Below the pieces are notes generated by a model that searched no databases, was not told the DNA's origin, and saw nothing but the letters and a program-made list of their open reading frames with translations. From assembly GCA_050291245.1 (NCBI GenBank), contig JBNKJP010000033.1:40660-104659 (forward strand): 64,000 nucleotides of DNA, read 5' to 3'. Below are positions 42,201 to 50,563 of this stretch, piece after piece. This DNA is from Thiodiazotropha sp050291245. GTDB lineage: Bacteria > Pseudomonadota > Gammaproteobacteria > Chromatiales > Chromatiaceae. Every line of letters begins with the position of its first letter. The stretch's first letter is position 1. A program made the translations under genes and the position numbers.

Positions 42201-43915
42201 AGTGTGGCATATTCGATGGGTTCCCAATCAGGGTCGATGCCGATCCGAATCCTCGGATGCTCCTCCAGCCATGACCACTCCTTGACGCTCAGATCAAGGT
42301 TGAGCGAGGCGTCGTTTGATGAGGAATCGTCGGACTGATTCAGGGTGATCCAGTGACGCCGTATTTGGCGGTACTCCTCTTCGGTGATGCTGTTCAGCCC
42401 CTTTTGCAGAATGTCCCGCAGTTCAGGCCAGTCATTACGGGTTGCCATGGACAGGATGCTGGGACGATCGTAAATGCCGGAAATCCGTAAATTGCTGATT
42501 TCACCCCGTTCCATCCAGTATCCGGCCACTGCGATACTGAGAATGGTGGCGTCAGCGGTGCCATCAGACACCTTCAGCAGCGTGGTGGGAATATCCGCCA
42601 CCTCGAGGATGTGGATATCGGGGTGTTTCTCCTCCAATATGGTCGCAATGGAGTAGCCAAGGGGTAACGCCAGACGCTTACCCGCCAGCTTCGCCTCGGT
42701 ATTCAAATCCTCCCGTACGCCCCGGGTAATGATGACCCTGCGGGACAAAAAATAGGGATCGGTGAACAGCAGATGCTTTTCTCTTTCCGCGTTCCGATTG
42801 ATCATTGGCAGCACGTCCACCTGCTTGGTATATCCAAGCTGTACGGAAGTGTCCCAATCGGGCGTAGGCACCAAACGGAACTCCAACCCCAGCCGACGCC
42901 CCAGCAGATTGAGAAAATCGGCGGAGATACCCTGGTAACGTTGTTGCTCGTCTATGAACTCATAGGGGGCGAATTGCGGATCCACAGCGATCCGTATATG
43001 GGGATGCTGCTTGATCCAGTTCCGCTCGGTTTCGGTTAACCCCACCCTGTCGAACCGGGGTAAGAACTGACTGTAGTCCACATTCGCCCCCAGCCAGCGC
43101 CCCAGAATCCTCTTCATGTCTTCCTGGGTCAGGAGGTCAAGACCCTGTTCAATGCTCTCCAAAAGCGCGCCCCGAGACTTCAAGACCGCGACGCGCAATT
43201 CCGCCTGATAAAGATCGCTCGCCCAGGGTATAAAATCCCCCCGCCTGCCCTGACGTAACAGAATGATTTCAGTGGAAGGCCGATCCGCGATGAAACCCTG
43301 GATCTCCCCTTTGTCGAGGGCCTTGATCATACTGGGTATGTTTTCATGGATTACCGGCTCGGCCCGGGGGAATAGCTCACGGAACAAGCCCTCCGGCGGG
43401 GGGCCCAGAACCCCGATACGCAGCCCCTGAAAACCCGCTAAACCCTTCGAGAGATCCTGGTTGGATCGGAAATAGAGTGTCGCGGGCACACTGAGATAGG
43501 GTTTGGAAAATGCCAGCCACTCACTGCGTTGCGATGAGCTGAACAGTCCCATGTGGAAATCGGCTCGTCCCGCTTTGACGTCCTCCAGGGAGTCCATCAG
43601 ATTCGAGAGCCGAAAGCGGATGGGGTGGCCGCTTTGCCGGGCCCACAACGCCCAGATATCCACTCCGATTCCGGTTGGCTGTCCGGCACCGTCCAATTGA
43701 CTGAAGGGGGGAAGATTCTTGCTGCCCGCGATGATCAGGGAGCCCTCCCGGCCCGGGGTTTCACTGTCTGCGGGGGCGACCTGTGTCTGGGATTGATCAG
43801 GTGTTGTCGCCCCGGCCAATGCGCACCAGGACGAGATCCCGGTGAGTATCAGAACACGGAGCAAATGGACAACAATTCTGAACACGGTGATCGTTCCCTG
43901 AACTGACCTATCCAC
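39233..43915 (-). CDS. BvgS-type hybrid sensor histidine kinase with three periplasmic SBP domains
   Basis: 1560 residues, GTG start. Signal sequence, then three SBP_bac_3 domains in tandem (about 55-275, 300-530 and 555-785; openings SLIIAGSKNLPPFSQ, IRIAVDPQFAPYEF and IRIGIDPDWEPIEY). A membrane helix (about 795-815) leads to HisKA with MSHEIRTPMNAIVGF and HATPase with the GTGIGIP and GSGLGLNI motifs. Two receivers follow (VLMDWRLPGLDG, VLMDIQMPGMDG) and an Hpt domain with LHTLQGVSGNLGG. The domains sense small ligands, probably amino or carboxylic acids, outside the inner membrane. The phosphorelay probably ends on the overlapping HD-GYP regulator. Confidence 0.93.
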   Translation of the reverse strand: MDRSVQGTITVFRIVVHLLRVLILTGISSWCALAGATTPDQSQTQVAPADSETPGREGSLIIAGSKNLPPFSQLDGAGQPTGIGVDIWALWARQSGHPIRFRLSNLMDSLEDVKAGRADFHMGLFSSSQRSEWLAFSKPYLSVPATLYFRSNQDLSKGLAGFQGLRIGVLGPPPEGLFRELFPRAEPVIHENIPSMIKALDKGEIQGFIADRPSTEIILLRQGRRGDFIPWASDLYQAELRVAVLKSRGALLESIEQGLDLLTQEDMKRILGRWLGANVDYSQFLPRFDRVGLTETERNWIKQHPHIRIAVDPQFAPYEFIDEQQRYQGISADFLNLLGRRLGLEFRLVPTPDWDTSVQLGYTKQVDVLPMINRNAEREKHLLFTDPYFLSRRVIITRGVREDLNTEAKLAGKRLALPLGYSIATILEEKHPDIHILEVADIPTTLLKVSDGTADATILSIAVAGYWMERGEISNLRISGIYDRPSILSMATRNDWPELRDILQKGLNSITEEEYRQIRRHWITLNQSDDSSSNDASLNLDLSVKEWSWLEEHPRIRIGIDPDWEPIEYATLDGQYRGISFRFMQHLTEMLGLEMVVDTNLTWQQVMHKAEAGEIDVLPAISSSPERLRYLNFTSPYLQSPIMIFNRKNSPLLTGLPELKGQRVAVVKNYMVEENLKRDRPDLDLFPYATAEHALRAVASGKADAYVGNLTIGSFLIDRLGLGNLKVAAPTPYTNALSIGVRKDSPELFAILEKALASIGEDERRAMRQESLAIRYEVEVNYTLLWRVVAGAAVLLLLSFLWLAQTRRQKRALAAAKAEADQANQFKSYFLANMSHEIRTPMNAIVGFGHLVMQTELSQRQKHYIEKIQISANALLNVINDVLDFSKIEAGKLDVEQVPFSLGEVLDNLLSINAIRAEEKGLELLLQQDLQVPDNLVGDPLRLGQVLVNLVSNAIKFTETGEVTILVSEIEREAEQVRLKFSVEDTGIGIPQDQVERLFDAFTQLDGSTTRRYGGSGLGLNISQQLVHLMGGHLEVDSTPDRGSRFSFVLPFVLPRQQAERSWLPAPGLRGLRALVVDDNAMALQILGEMLESFTFSVTTVGRAEQALGQIEEADKQHKPFQLVLMDWRLPGLDGVEAGRMIKSELQLSHKPVVMLVTAFGREEVMQSAQDAGLDGFLIKPVSPSVLFDAIMQSFNQELTAESRQRSSSMKLQPLQGQVLLVEDNPINQQVAQEILQLMGVEVSIAGDGYQALELLHDRSFDLVLMDIQMPGMDGYEAVRRIRAEEKFNGLPVIAMTAHAMSGDREKCLEAGMNDHIAKPIEPARLHATLQNWLETGDEPPPAVSTPTADQQPSFPDTLPGINLAWGLERIGGNRKLFARLLADFLTHHRHSLQRFQDLLMHDEQDDARRELHTLQGVSGNLGGLELQQAARTLESQLLEGKEGLLDGDAFKTFAQRFDTFISSLTQLDNDRVIAGQADDLAEPETNTEDVVSLLERLTEALEEGDPEARNLLSAIEVKLPDEAAQRIFSRMTELINGYDFDDALVMLSRLKETLKEPSE

Positions 43916-44112
43916 CCACCTGCCAGCGGCAAGGATCAGATTTCCCTTTCAGTGATGTGTGATGCACGGTGTTCCGCTCCTCCTCACCTGAGGTGACGCC
44001 ACAGCCGGTTCACCCCGAGAGGAGGGTGTACAGAATGTGCCATGATTTTTCTACAATTTAAGGCGTGTTTACCCCAGAAAGCCAGTTTCTGTTCAGTGCA
44101 TCTTGATTCAGG

Positions 44113-45279
44113 TCAGGACGCCGGCCAGTATTCCGTGGCAATGCCTTCACCCAGATCAGCTTCCACAAGCCGATCCCGGACTTCAAGTAATTTTTCCAGC
44201 AAGGCGGGTTCGGCCTTTTCGTAGGCCTCCGTATCCGGCACCCGTTTGACCACCACGCCGAGCAACTCGGTAATCGCATTGCCAATGGAATTCTGGCTGA
44301 TGGTTACGATCAGCTTACCCTCTTCGTTGCGGTAGATAAGCTGTTTAAAGGCGGGCTGCCAACGGATCGAATTGGCGTATTTCGCATCGATGATGCAACG
44401 CTCGCGCACCTTCTTCGCGGTGCCCAGAAAGTCGTTATTGAACAGCAGCACCGACTCCACCTGGTCCGGGTAGTGGACATCCTTCGGCATGGGGGCGTTA
44501 CGGGTCGAAACCTGGCTGAAAAAGGTGCGGTAGAAGTCGATAAAACCCTCCAGAATGGCATCGTATTCATGCCAGAAGCGGATATTCTTCAAGGCATGTT
44601 CCCCGCCACGGATCTCCCAACAGGGCAGTCCCTGAGGATAGCCGGTCAAACGGATCCCGGACTCGTCGGAACTGATACTCTTGAGCACCTTGAGATCCAG
44701 GGCCTTTTCGAAAAATTCCCGGTACACATCCCGCATGTAAGCCTGGAACAGGCTGTGCTGGCCGCCGTCGGTGAGGTTGGGATTGTCCGGATTGGCGATC
44801 TCGGCTTTACGCAGCTGATCCATGGGAAACACGATGAAATGGTTGTGCAGCATGCGAATGCTGGGCACCCCCGGGGATGTCAGGGGCCAGGTGGCGTCCA
44901 GGCTCGCCTCCCCGGCCAGCACCAGGTGTTCGTTGGGATCGGGATAGCGCTCCAGCATGTACTCGATGATGATCTGGTTCATGCGGTTCCAGGCATGACG
45001 GACCTGAACCGGCACCTGGGTCCGCCGCACCGGCCGGCCCAGTGGGTTGAGGATCACCTTGGATGTGTTATAGATGATCGAGGTATCGAATTCCGTACTG
45101 TGGCCGAGGGCCTTGCGGTAGAGCAGCAGATTTTCCGGGTTTACCAGCAAGCCGTTGTTGTGCACCAGATCGTTGAGATTTTCCGTACTGTTGAAAAACT
45201 CATTGGGTTTCATACCTTCCGGCACTTCCAATGGGATGGGACGAAAGGGGGTGGTGATCTCACGTGGACCGTACTTCAT
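44113..45279 (-). CDS. Conserved-looking protein of unknown function
   Basis: 388 residues, soluble, no signal peptide; I do not recognise the family. Visible features are MKYGPREITTPFRPIPLEVP at the start, HAWNRMNQIIIEYMLERYPD, SIRMLHNHFIVFPMDQ (an HNH/HxH-like spot reminiscent of HIT or GalT folds, not a proof), FWHEYDAILEGFIDFYRTFF and ERCIIDAKYANSIRW. The start follows AGGAGGTTTTTCA, an ideal ribosome-binding site, so the gene is well expressed when transcribed. It lies 179 bases downstream of the glycosidase pair on the same strand and may belong to that carbohydrate locus. Confidence 0.75.
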   Translation of the reverse strand: MKYGPREITTPFRPIPLEVPEGMKPNEFFNSTENLNDLVHNNGLLVNPENLLLYRKALGHSTEFDTSIIYNTSKVILNPLGRPVRRTQVPVQVRHAWNRMNQIIIEYMLERYPDPNEHLVLAGEASLDATWPLTSPGVPSIRMLHNHFIVFPMDQLRKAEIANPDNPNLTDGGQHSLFQAYMRDVYREFFEKALDLKVLKSISSDESGIRLTGYPQGLPCWEIRGGEHALKNIRFWHEYDAILEGFIDFYRTFFSQVSTRNAPMPKDVHYPDQVESVLLFNNDFLGTAKKVRERCIIDAKYANSIRWQPAFKQLIYRNEEGKLIVTISQNSIGNAITELLGVVVKRVPDTEAYEKAEPALLEKLLEVRDRLVEADLGEGIATEYWPAS

Positions 45280-45458
45280 TGAAAAACCTCCTGCTGATGA
45301 AGTGGACCGGACTCAATGGCATGAAACCCTAAATCAGGCCAAGGCATGAAAGCAAAACGATCGCTCCTATGGGGCCATTACTTCTCCGCATACCCTCATG
45401 AACGGGACAAATAGTTCTCCCGAACCCAGTTTGAAATTAAGTGCCATTCGGCACGAAC

Positions 45459-48167
45459 TCAGAGACTGTGAGATTCGTCTTCTCCCAGGAAGACCGGTAT
45501 ATCCCGACGGTAGCGGCGCATCACCAGGTTGGCCAGCAGACCGGTCCAGCCGGTCTGGTGGGCGGCGCCAAGCCCCTGCCCGGTCTCCGCATGGAAGTAT
45601 TCATAGAAGAGATTGAGGTGTTGCCAACCCTCATCGGTCTGAAAGGGACTGTCCCGTCGCAGGGCGGGTATGCAGCCCTCGTCGTCCCGGCGGTAGAGGT
45701 CGACCAGGCGATCCGCGATCAGGCTGGCGATCTCCAGTAAAGTGCGGGACTCGCCGGGCAGACAGGGTACATGAAACTTGAAACGATCCCCAAGAAAGCG
45801 GTGATATTTCTCCAGGGCCTGCACCAGGGCATAGTTGGTGGGCAGCCAGACCGGTCCCCGCCAGTTAGAATTTCCGCCAAACAACCCGCTTTCCGACTCT
45901 CCCGGAACATAGCGTATCCGGGTATGCCCGATGCCGGGCAGGTCCCCCAGGTCCTGGAGATGTTCATGCTGCTTGCTGAGACTTCGCACACCGTAGGGCG
46001 AAAGAAACTCATCTTCATGCAGCAGGCGATTGAGGATACGCGGCAACATGGAGTGATCAACCAGGGCCAGCAGATGCTCGCCCTGTTCGTTCTCCCACTC
46101 CGGACAGGCACAGACGTAACTGCCCTGAAACAGCCCCAGTTTGTGTTCCCGGAGAATCTCCCGGAAACGCGGCACGCCCTGCAGCAATCGGCGATCGACC
46201 ACCTCGGTGGCGAACAGGGGAATCAGACCGACCCAGGAGTAGACGTCGATACGGTGATGGGAACCGTCCGGTGCGATCAGCAGGTCCTTGAAAAAACCGG
46301 TGTCCGGATCCCACAGGGAGGGACCGTGTTCTCCTCCGCCGCTGATCGCCTTGGCGATGGCGAGAAACTGCTTGTAACTCTGGATGGCGATGTTTTCATA
46401 GTCGGAATCCTCGACCGCGAGTTCCAGGGCCATCATGGTCATGTTGAGGGCGAACATCGCCATCCAGCCGGTGGCGTCCGCCTGTTTCAGGGTGTAGCCC
46501 GGCGGCAGGGGTCTGGATCGGTCATAGACCGAGATGTTATCCAATCCGAGAAAGCCCCCTTCGAACAGATTCTGACCGAAGACGTCCTTGCGGTTGATCC
46601 ACCAGGCATAGTTGAGCAGCAGTTTGTGGAACACCCGCTGCAGGAAGCGCCGGTCGCCCTGCCCGGTCTGCATGCGCCGGGCGCGAAAAACCTTGAGCGC
46701 CGCCCAGGCATGCACCGGCGGGTTCACATCGCTGAAAGACCATTCATAGGCCGGGATCTGGCCATTGGGATGCAGATAGTCCTCCCCCAGCAGCAGTTCC
46801 AGCTGCCCTTGGGCGAAATCCACGTCCACCAAGGCCAGCGCCACCGTATGAAAAGCCAAGTCCCAGGCGGCGAACCAGGGGTACTCCCAGGTATCCGGCA
46901 TGCTCAGGACATGGGATGCCTTGAAATGGCGCCATTGGGCGTTGCGCCCGGACTTGCGTTCCTCAGGCGGGGGGTGCCGATCCCCGTTCAGCCACTGCGA
47001 TACGTCATAATGAAAATACTGTTTGTTCCAGATCATCCCCGCCAGGGCCTGACGCATGATCCGGTGATCCTCGAGATCGGCCTCGGGCAACAGTTCATCG
47101 TAGAACATATCCGCCTCGGAGCGGCGCAGCGCCAATACCCGTTCAATCTCGGCGAAGGGCCGATCCAGGGCCTTTGCACTAAGCACCAGATTGACCTGAT
47201 GGGTCTCACCCGCGGCGATCCGCAAACGGTAGCAGGCACCGAACTTGGTGCCTCGAGCCTGCGGATTTACCGCTCCTTGTTCTCCCGAGACAATATAGCG
47301 GTGAAACCCATCCTTGACGTAGGGAGTTGCCGTGGGCACCCCCCACAGACGCTGGGTGTTGGTTTCGTTTTCCGTGAACAGCAATTCGACCTGTTGTTCC
47401 CCGTAGAGATGGTACGCCCCCAACTCCGGGTGATCCGCCCGGATGCACCAATGGGCTCCGATGGGAGGATCGATTCTTGAAAGCTGCGGCCTAGCCGGTT
47501 GTTGGTCCGGGCTCCATGACCAGGTATTGCGAAACCACAGTTGGGGGATGAGATGCAGTTCCGCCGGCCGGTCGCTGCAATTGCGTACCTGAATACGGAT
47601 CTTGAGCCGATCCGGCGCCGCCTTGGCGTAGCAGACATCCACGTCCCAATAGCGGCGCTCATCGAACACCCCGCTGTCAAGCAGATTGAAGGAAGGATCG
47701 CGACGCTTGCGGGTTCGGTTCTCATCCACCAGGGTCTGGTAGGGATAGGCATTCTGGGGATATTTGTAGAGGTAGCGCAACCAGCTGTGACTCGGGGTTG
47801 CGTCGGTATAGAAGTAGTATTCTTTGACATCCTCGCCCCGGTTGCCCTGGTTACCGGTCAGACCGAAGGCACGTTCCTTGAGAAAGGGATCCCGTCCGTT
47901 CCACAGGGCGAGTGAAAAACAGAGGCGTTGTTGTTCGTCGCACAAACCGGCCAGGCCATCCTCACTCCAGCGATAGGCCCGGGAACGCGCCTGATCATGA
48001 GCGAAGTACTCCCAGGCCGATCCGTGCGAACTGTAATCCTCCCGCACCGTGCCCCAGGCACGTTCGGCGAGATAGGGCCCCCAGAGTCGCCAGTTCGCCA
48101 CACCCCGGGACTGCTCCTCCAGTCGGCTGCGTTCATCACCCGGAGTTCGTGGAGTGGCAGGGTTCAC
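45459..48167 (-). CDS. GH63-type (MGH1) glycoside hydrolase
   Basis: 902 residues, cytoplasmic (no signal). N-terminal beta-rich part with LWGPYLAERAWGTVREDYS and EYYFYTDATPSHSWLRYLYK, then an (alpha/alpha)6 barrel: VLSMPDTWEYPWFAAWDLAFH, WAFSDVNPP-like YEWSFSDVNPPVHAW, FEGGFLGLDNISVYDRS and NSNWRGPVWLPTNYAL. This layout matches MGH1-type alpha-glucosidases including glucosylglycerate/mannosylglycerate hydrolases and uncharacterised relatives. It overlaps the debranching enzyme gene by four bases, so both are likely to act on the same glucan or compatible solute. Confidence 0.88.
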   Translation of the reverse strand: MNPATPRTPGDERSRLEEQSRGVANWRLWGPYLAERAWGTVREDYSSHGSAWEYFAHDQARSRAYRWSEDGLAGLCDEQQRLCFSLALWNGRDPFLKERAFGLTGNQGNRGEDVKEYYFYTDATPSHSWLRYLYKYPQNAYPYQTLVDENRTRKRRDPSFNLLDSGVFDERRYWDVDVCYAKAAPDRLKIRIQVRNCSDRPAELHLIPQLWFRNTWSWSPDQQPARPQLSRIDPPIGAHWCIRADHPELGAYHLYGEQQVELLFTENETNTQRLWGVPTATPYVKDGFHRYIVSGEQGAVNPQARGTKFGACYRLRIAAGETHQVNLVLSAKALDRPFAEIERVLALRRSEADMFYDELLPEADLEDHRIMRQALAGMIWNKQYFHYDVSQWLNGDRHPPPEERKSGRNAQWRHFKASHVLSMPDTWEYPWFAAWDLAFHTVALALVDVDFAQGQLELLLGEDYLHPNGQIPAYEWSFSDVNPPVHAWAALKVFRARRMQTGQGDRRFLQRVFHKLLLNYAWWINRKDVFGQNLFEGGFLGLDNISVYDRSRPLPPGYTLKQADATGWMAMFALNMTMMALELAVEDSDYENIAIQSYKQFLAIAKAISGGGEHGPSLWDPDTGFFKDLLIAPDGSHHRIDVYSWVGLIPLFATEVVDRRLLQGVPRFREILREHKLGLFQGSYVCACPEWENEQGEHLLALVDHSMLPRILNRLLHEDEFLSPYGVRSLSKQHEHLQDLGDLPGIGHTRIRYVPGESESGLFGGNSNWRGPVWLPTNYALVQALEKYHRFLGDRFKFHVPCLPGESRTLLEIASLIADRLVDLYRRDDEGCIPALRRDSPFQTDEGWQHLNLFYEYFHAETGQGLGAAHQTGWTGLLANLVMRRYRRDIPVFLGEDESHSL

Positions 48168-50251
48168 TCGGAGACCTGTCGCTCTGAGGCCAGAACCCGT
48201 TGCAGACGCACCCAGGCCTGCAGGGTGCAGGCTACCGACCAGGCTTGGGCAGGGGTGCCTTTCGGAGCGTGTGGCGGGTCGGCATCGAAAATTTCGCTGA
48301 GGGTGCCCAAACCCCCATGACGCAGATGGTCCGCCAGGGGTTCCAGGCGTCCCAGGGCGGAACGGGCGTCACCGGTGACCCGGTATTCCGCCCAGGCGTA
48401 GTGGCCCAGCAGCCAGGCCCAGACCGTACCCTGATGATAGGCGCCGTCCCGGTCGGCCACCCCGCCCCGGTAGTGGTGACGGTAGTCCTTGTCCCGGGGA
48501 CTCAGGGATCGCAGTCCGTAGGAGGTCAGCAGTTCACGACCGCACTGGGTCAGAACCCCGGGCCAGTGTTGCGGATCCAGAGGCGAATGCTCCAGACTGA
48601 GGGCCAGGATCTGGTTGGGTCGCACCCGGGCATCGTCGCCTTGGGGAGTGTCGAGCACATCGCACAGCCCCCCATTGGCTTGACACCGAAAACGTTGAAA
48701 CCCCTCACGCACCCACTCGGCAAGCTCCCAATAGACGCGCATGGGTTGATCCAAGCGTTGCGCAAAGGTCTGCATACAGCACAGGGCGTGATACCAGAGG
48801 GCATTCACCTCCACCGGTTTTCCGATGCGCGGCGTGACCACCCAATTACCCACCTTGGCATCCATCCAGGTGAGCTGGGTACCCGCTTCACCGGCATGCA
48901 GCAGGGCGTCCCGGGAATCCATTCCGATGCCGTACCGGGTTCCCTTGCAATAAGCGTCGATGATGGCCTGCAGAACCGGAAAGACCTGTTGCAGCGCCTC
49001 GGGATCATCCCGGGCTTCCAGATAGGCGCGCCAGGCTTCGAAATACCACAGAGTGGCATCCACACTGTTGTACGCCGGAGGCTCTTCCCCCTGACCCAGC
49101 TGATTGGGTAGTTGCCCTTCATCCACCAGATCCGCATAGCTCATGAGTATCCCCCGAGCCCGCTCCAGCTGACCACTGATCAGGGTCAGGCCCGGCAGTG
49201 CGATCATGGTGTCGCGACCCCAATCCGCAAACCAGGGATAGCCGGCGATCACCGATGACCGGGTGGCGCCACCCGGCAGTGGTTGCAGGATCGGAAAATC
49301 ATCCGCGGCCAGAAGCAACTGGCGCACCCACTCCGGAGCCTGATCGAACACCGGTTGATCCGGAGGATGACTCAGAAGGTTCTCGCGTTGCAGATAGGCC
49401 TGCATGGAGGCAGGCAGATCAAAGTCATGATGGGGGTCGAGAGAGAGGGCGAAACCGGCCCATTGGCCCGGTTCCAGGGTATAAACCAAGCGTCCGATGG
49501 AGAGATTGTTGTCAATGTCCGGTAATCCCCGCTCGGTTTCACAGGCCAGTAGAAATCCCTCGTGCCAGTGCTGCTGGGGCTCAAAACCGGCGTGGGTGGT
49601 CTGCAGGTAAACCACCTCACCCTCAGGCCATTCAATCCGGGTCTGCCCCCGGTCTTGAGTGACCGTTGCCGTGGTGCCACTGACCGGTTGGTTGCCGTGA
49701 TGATTGCGTCGGTTGGCAAGCAGGTTGACGGACAGGGCGATGGGTTGTGTCGCATCATAGCCACCCAGACAGCGGTAGGCCACGTAGGTGGTGCGACCCT
49801 CGGACGGCATCCAGATACGCATCTCCAGGCGGTGCTCACCACAGGCGAAGCACCAGCTGGGCATGCGTCCCAGGAGCCGAAAATGTTCGATGTGCCGATA
49901 CCCGGCGGGTTCGATCACCTTGCCGTACCAGCGATTGGTGAACAGGGGCCAGCTATGGCCGGCGATCGTCAGGGTCGCGTCCGCCTTGGCCATCAACAGC
50001 CGACGCGGTTGGCCAGGCTGTGCCGAGGCGATCAACAGGCCGTGATAGCGTCGGGTCAGACTGCCTGCCAGGGTGCCGCCCGCGTAACCGCCCTGCCCGT
50101 CGGTCAACCACCACTCACGCTGTTCCGCCTGATCAAGTGTTCCGCAGGTTTCCCGGCCGAAACGGATGGAATCGGGCACTTGGATACGCGCCTGCGAGGT
50201 ATCCTGCCCGGACCCGGTCCCTTGCTTTGTCACGCCCTGTTTTCCTGACAT
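48164..50251 (-). CDS. Glycogen debranching enzyme, amylo-alpha-1,6-glucosidase type
   Basis: 695 residues. N-terminal GDE_N domain (REWWLTDGQGGYAGGTLAGS, RRYHGLLIAS) and C-terminal GDE_C barrel (VIAGYPWFADWGRDTMIALP, MDAKVGNWVVTPRIGKPVEV, ALWYHALCC, TVWAWLLGHYAWAEY). It cleaves alpha-1,6 branches in glycogen-like polymers. The start at 50251 follows GAGGAACGG; an upstream frame extension has no such site. First gene of a pair with the GH63-type hydrolase. Confidence 0.92.
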   Translation of the reverse strand: MSGKQGVTKQGTGSGQDTSQARIQVPDSIRFGRETCGTLDQAEQREWWLTDGQGGYAGGTLAGSLTRRYHGLLIASAQPGQPRRLLMAKADATLTIAGHSWPLFTNRWYGKVIEPAGYRHIEHFRLLGRMPSWCFACGEHRLEMRIWMPSEGRTTYVAYRCLGGYDATQPIALSVNLLANRRNHHGNQPVSGTTATVTQDRGQTRIEWPEGEVVYLQTTHAGFEPQQHWHEGFLLACETERGLPDIDNNLSIGRLVYTLEPGQWAGFALSLDPHHDFDLPASMQAYLQRENLLSHPPDQPVFDQAPEWVRQLLLAADDFPILQPLPGGATRSSVIAGYPWFADWGRDTMIALPGLTLISGQLERARGILMSYADLVDEGQLPNQLGQGEEPPAYNSVDATLWYFEAWRAYLEARDDPEALQQVFPVLQAIIDAYCKGTRYGIGMDSRDALLHAGEAGTQLTWMDAKVGNWVVTPRIGKPVEVNALWYHALCCMQTFAQRLDQPMRVYWELAEWVREGFQRFRCQANGGLCDVLDTPQGDDARVRPNQILALSLEHSPLDPQHWPGVLTQCGRELLTSYGLRSLSPRDKDYRHHYRGGVADRDGAYHQGTVWAWLLGHYAWAEYRVTGDARSALGRLEPLADHLRHGGLGTLSEIFDADPPHAPKGTPAQAWSVACTLQAWVRLQRVLASERQVSE

Positions 50252-50563
50252 CCGTTCCTCGATGTGTGCCTGCCGATACCCAACCAAAAAACCATTGGGA
50301 TGGGTGTAATCAGCCTAAACAAATAGTATTTTTATTCCTATTTCCGAGATGTTATTCTCAACCCAAGGCTCTCGCGCCTTGAATTCTGTAATCACTTTCA
50401 CAGATTAGGATTTAAACATTTAACGGAGTTCATATCCAAATGACATCCGGGAACCCTATTCCTCAACATCCGCACAGTAAAGTATTTAATCAATAGCCTA
50501 AGCCAAACACTTTTTAGGCCCTGACTCGGGCTGCACTACGGACTTGGATAACATGGAGTTAGT
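50252..50563. other. Divergent promoter region without a gene
   Basis: 312 AT-rich bases between the minus-strand debranching gene and the plus-strand subtilase gene. They must hold both promoters. No repeat, operator or small gene is evident. Confidence 0.5.

Noticed and set aside
45771..47480. 569-codon plus-strand frame opposite the GH63-type gene
   Set aside because: Shadow of a convincing glycosidase gene; no domain pattern of its own.
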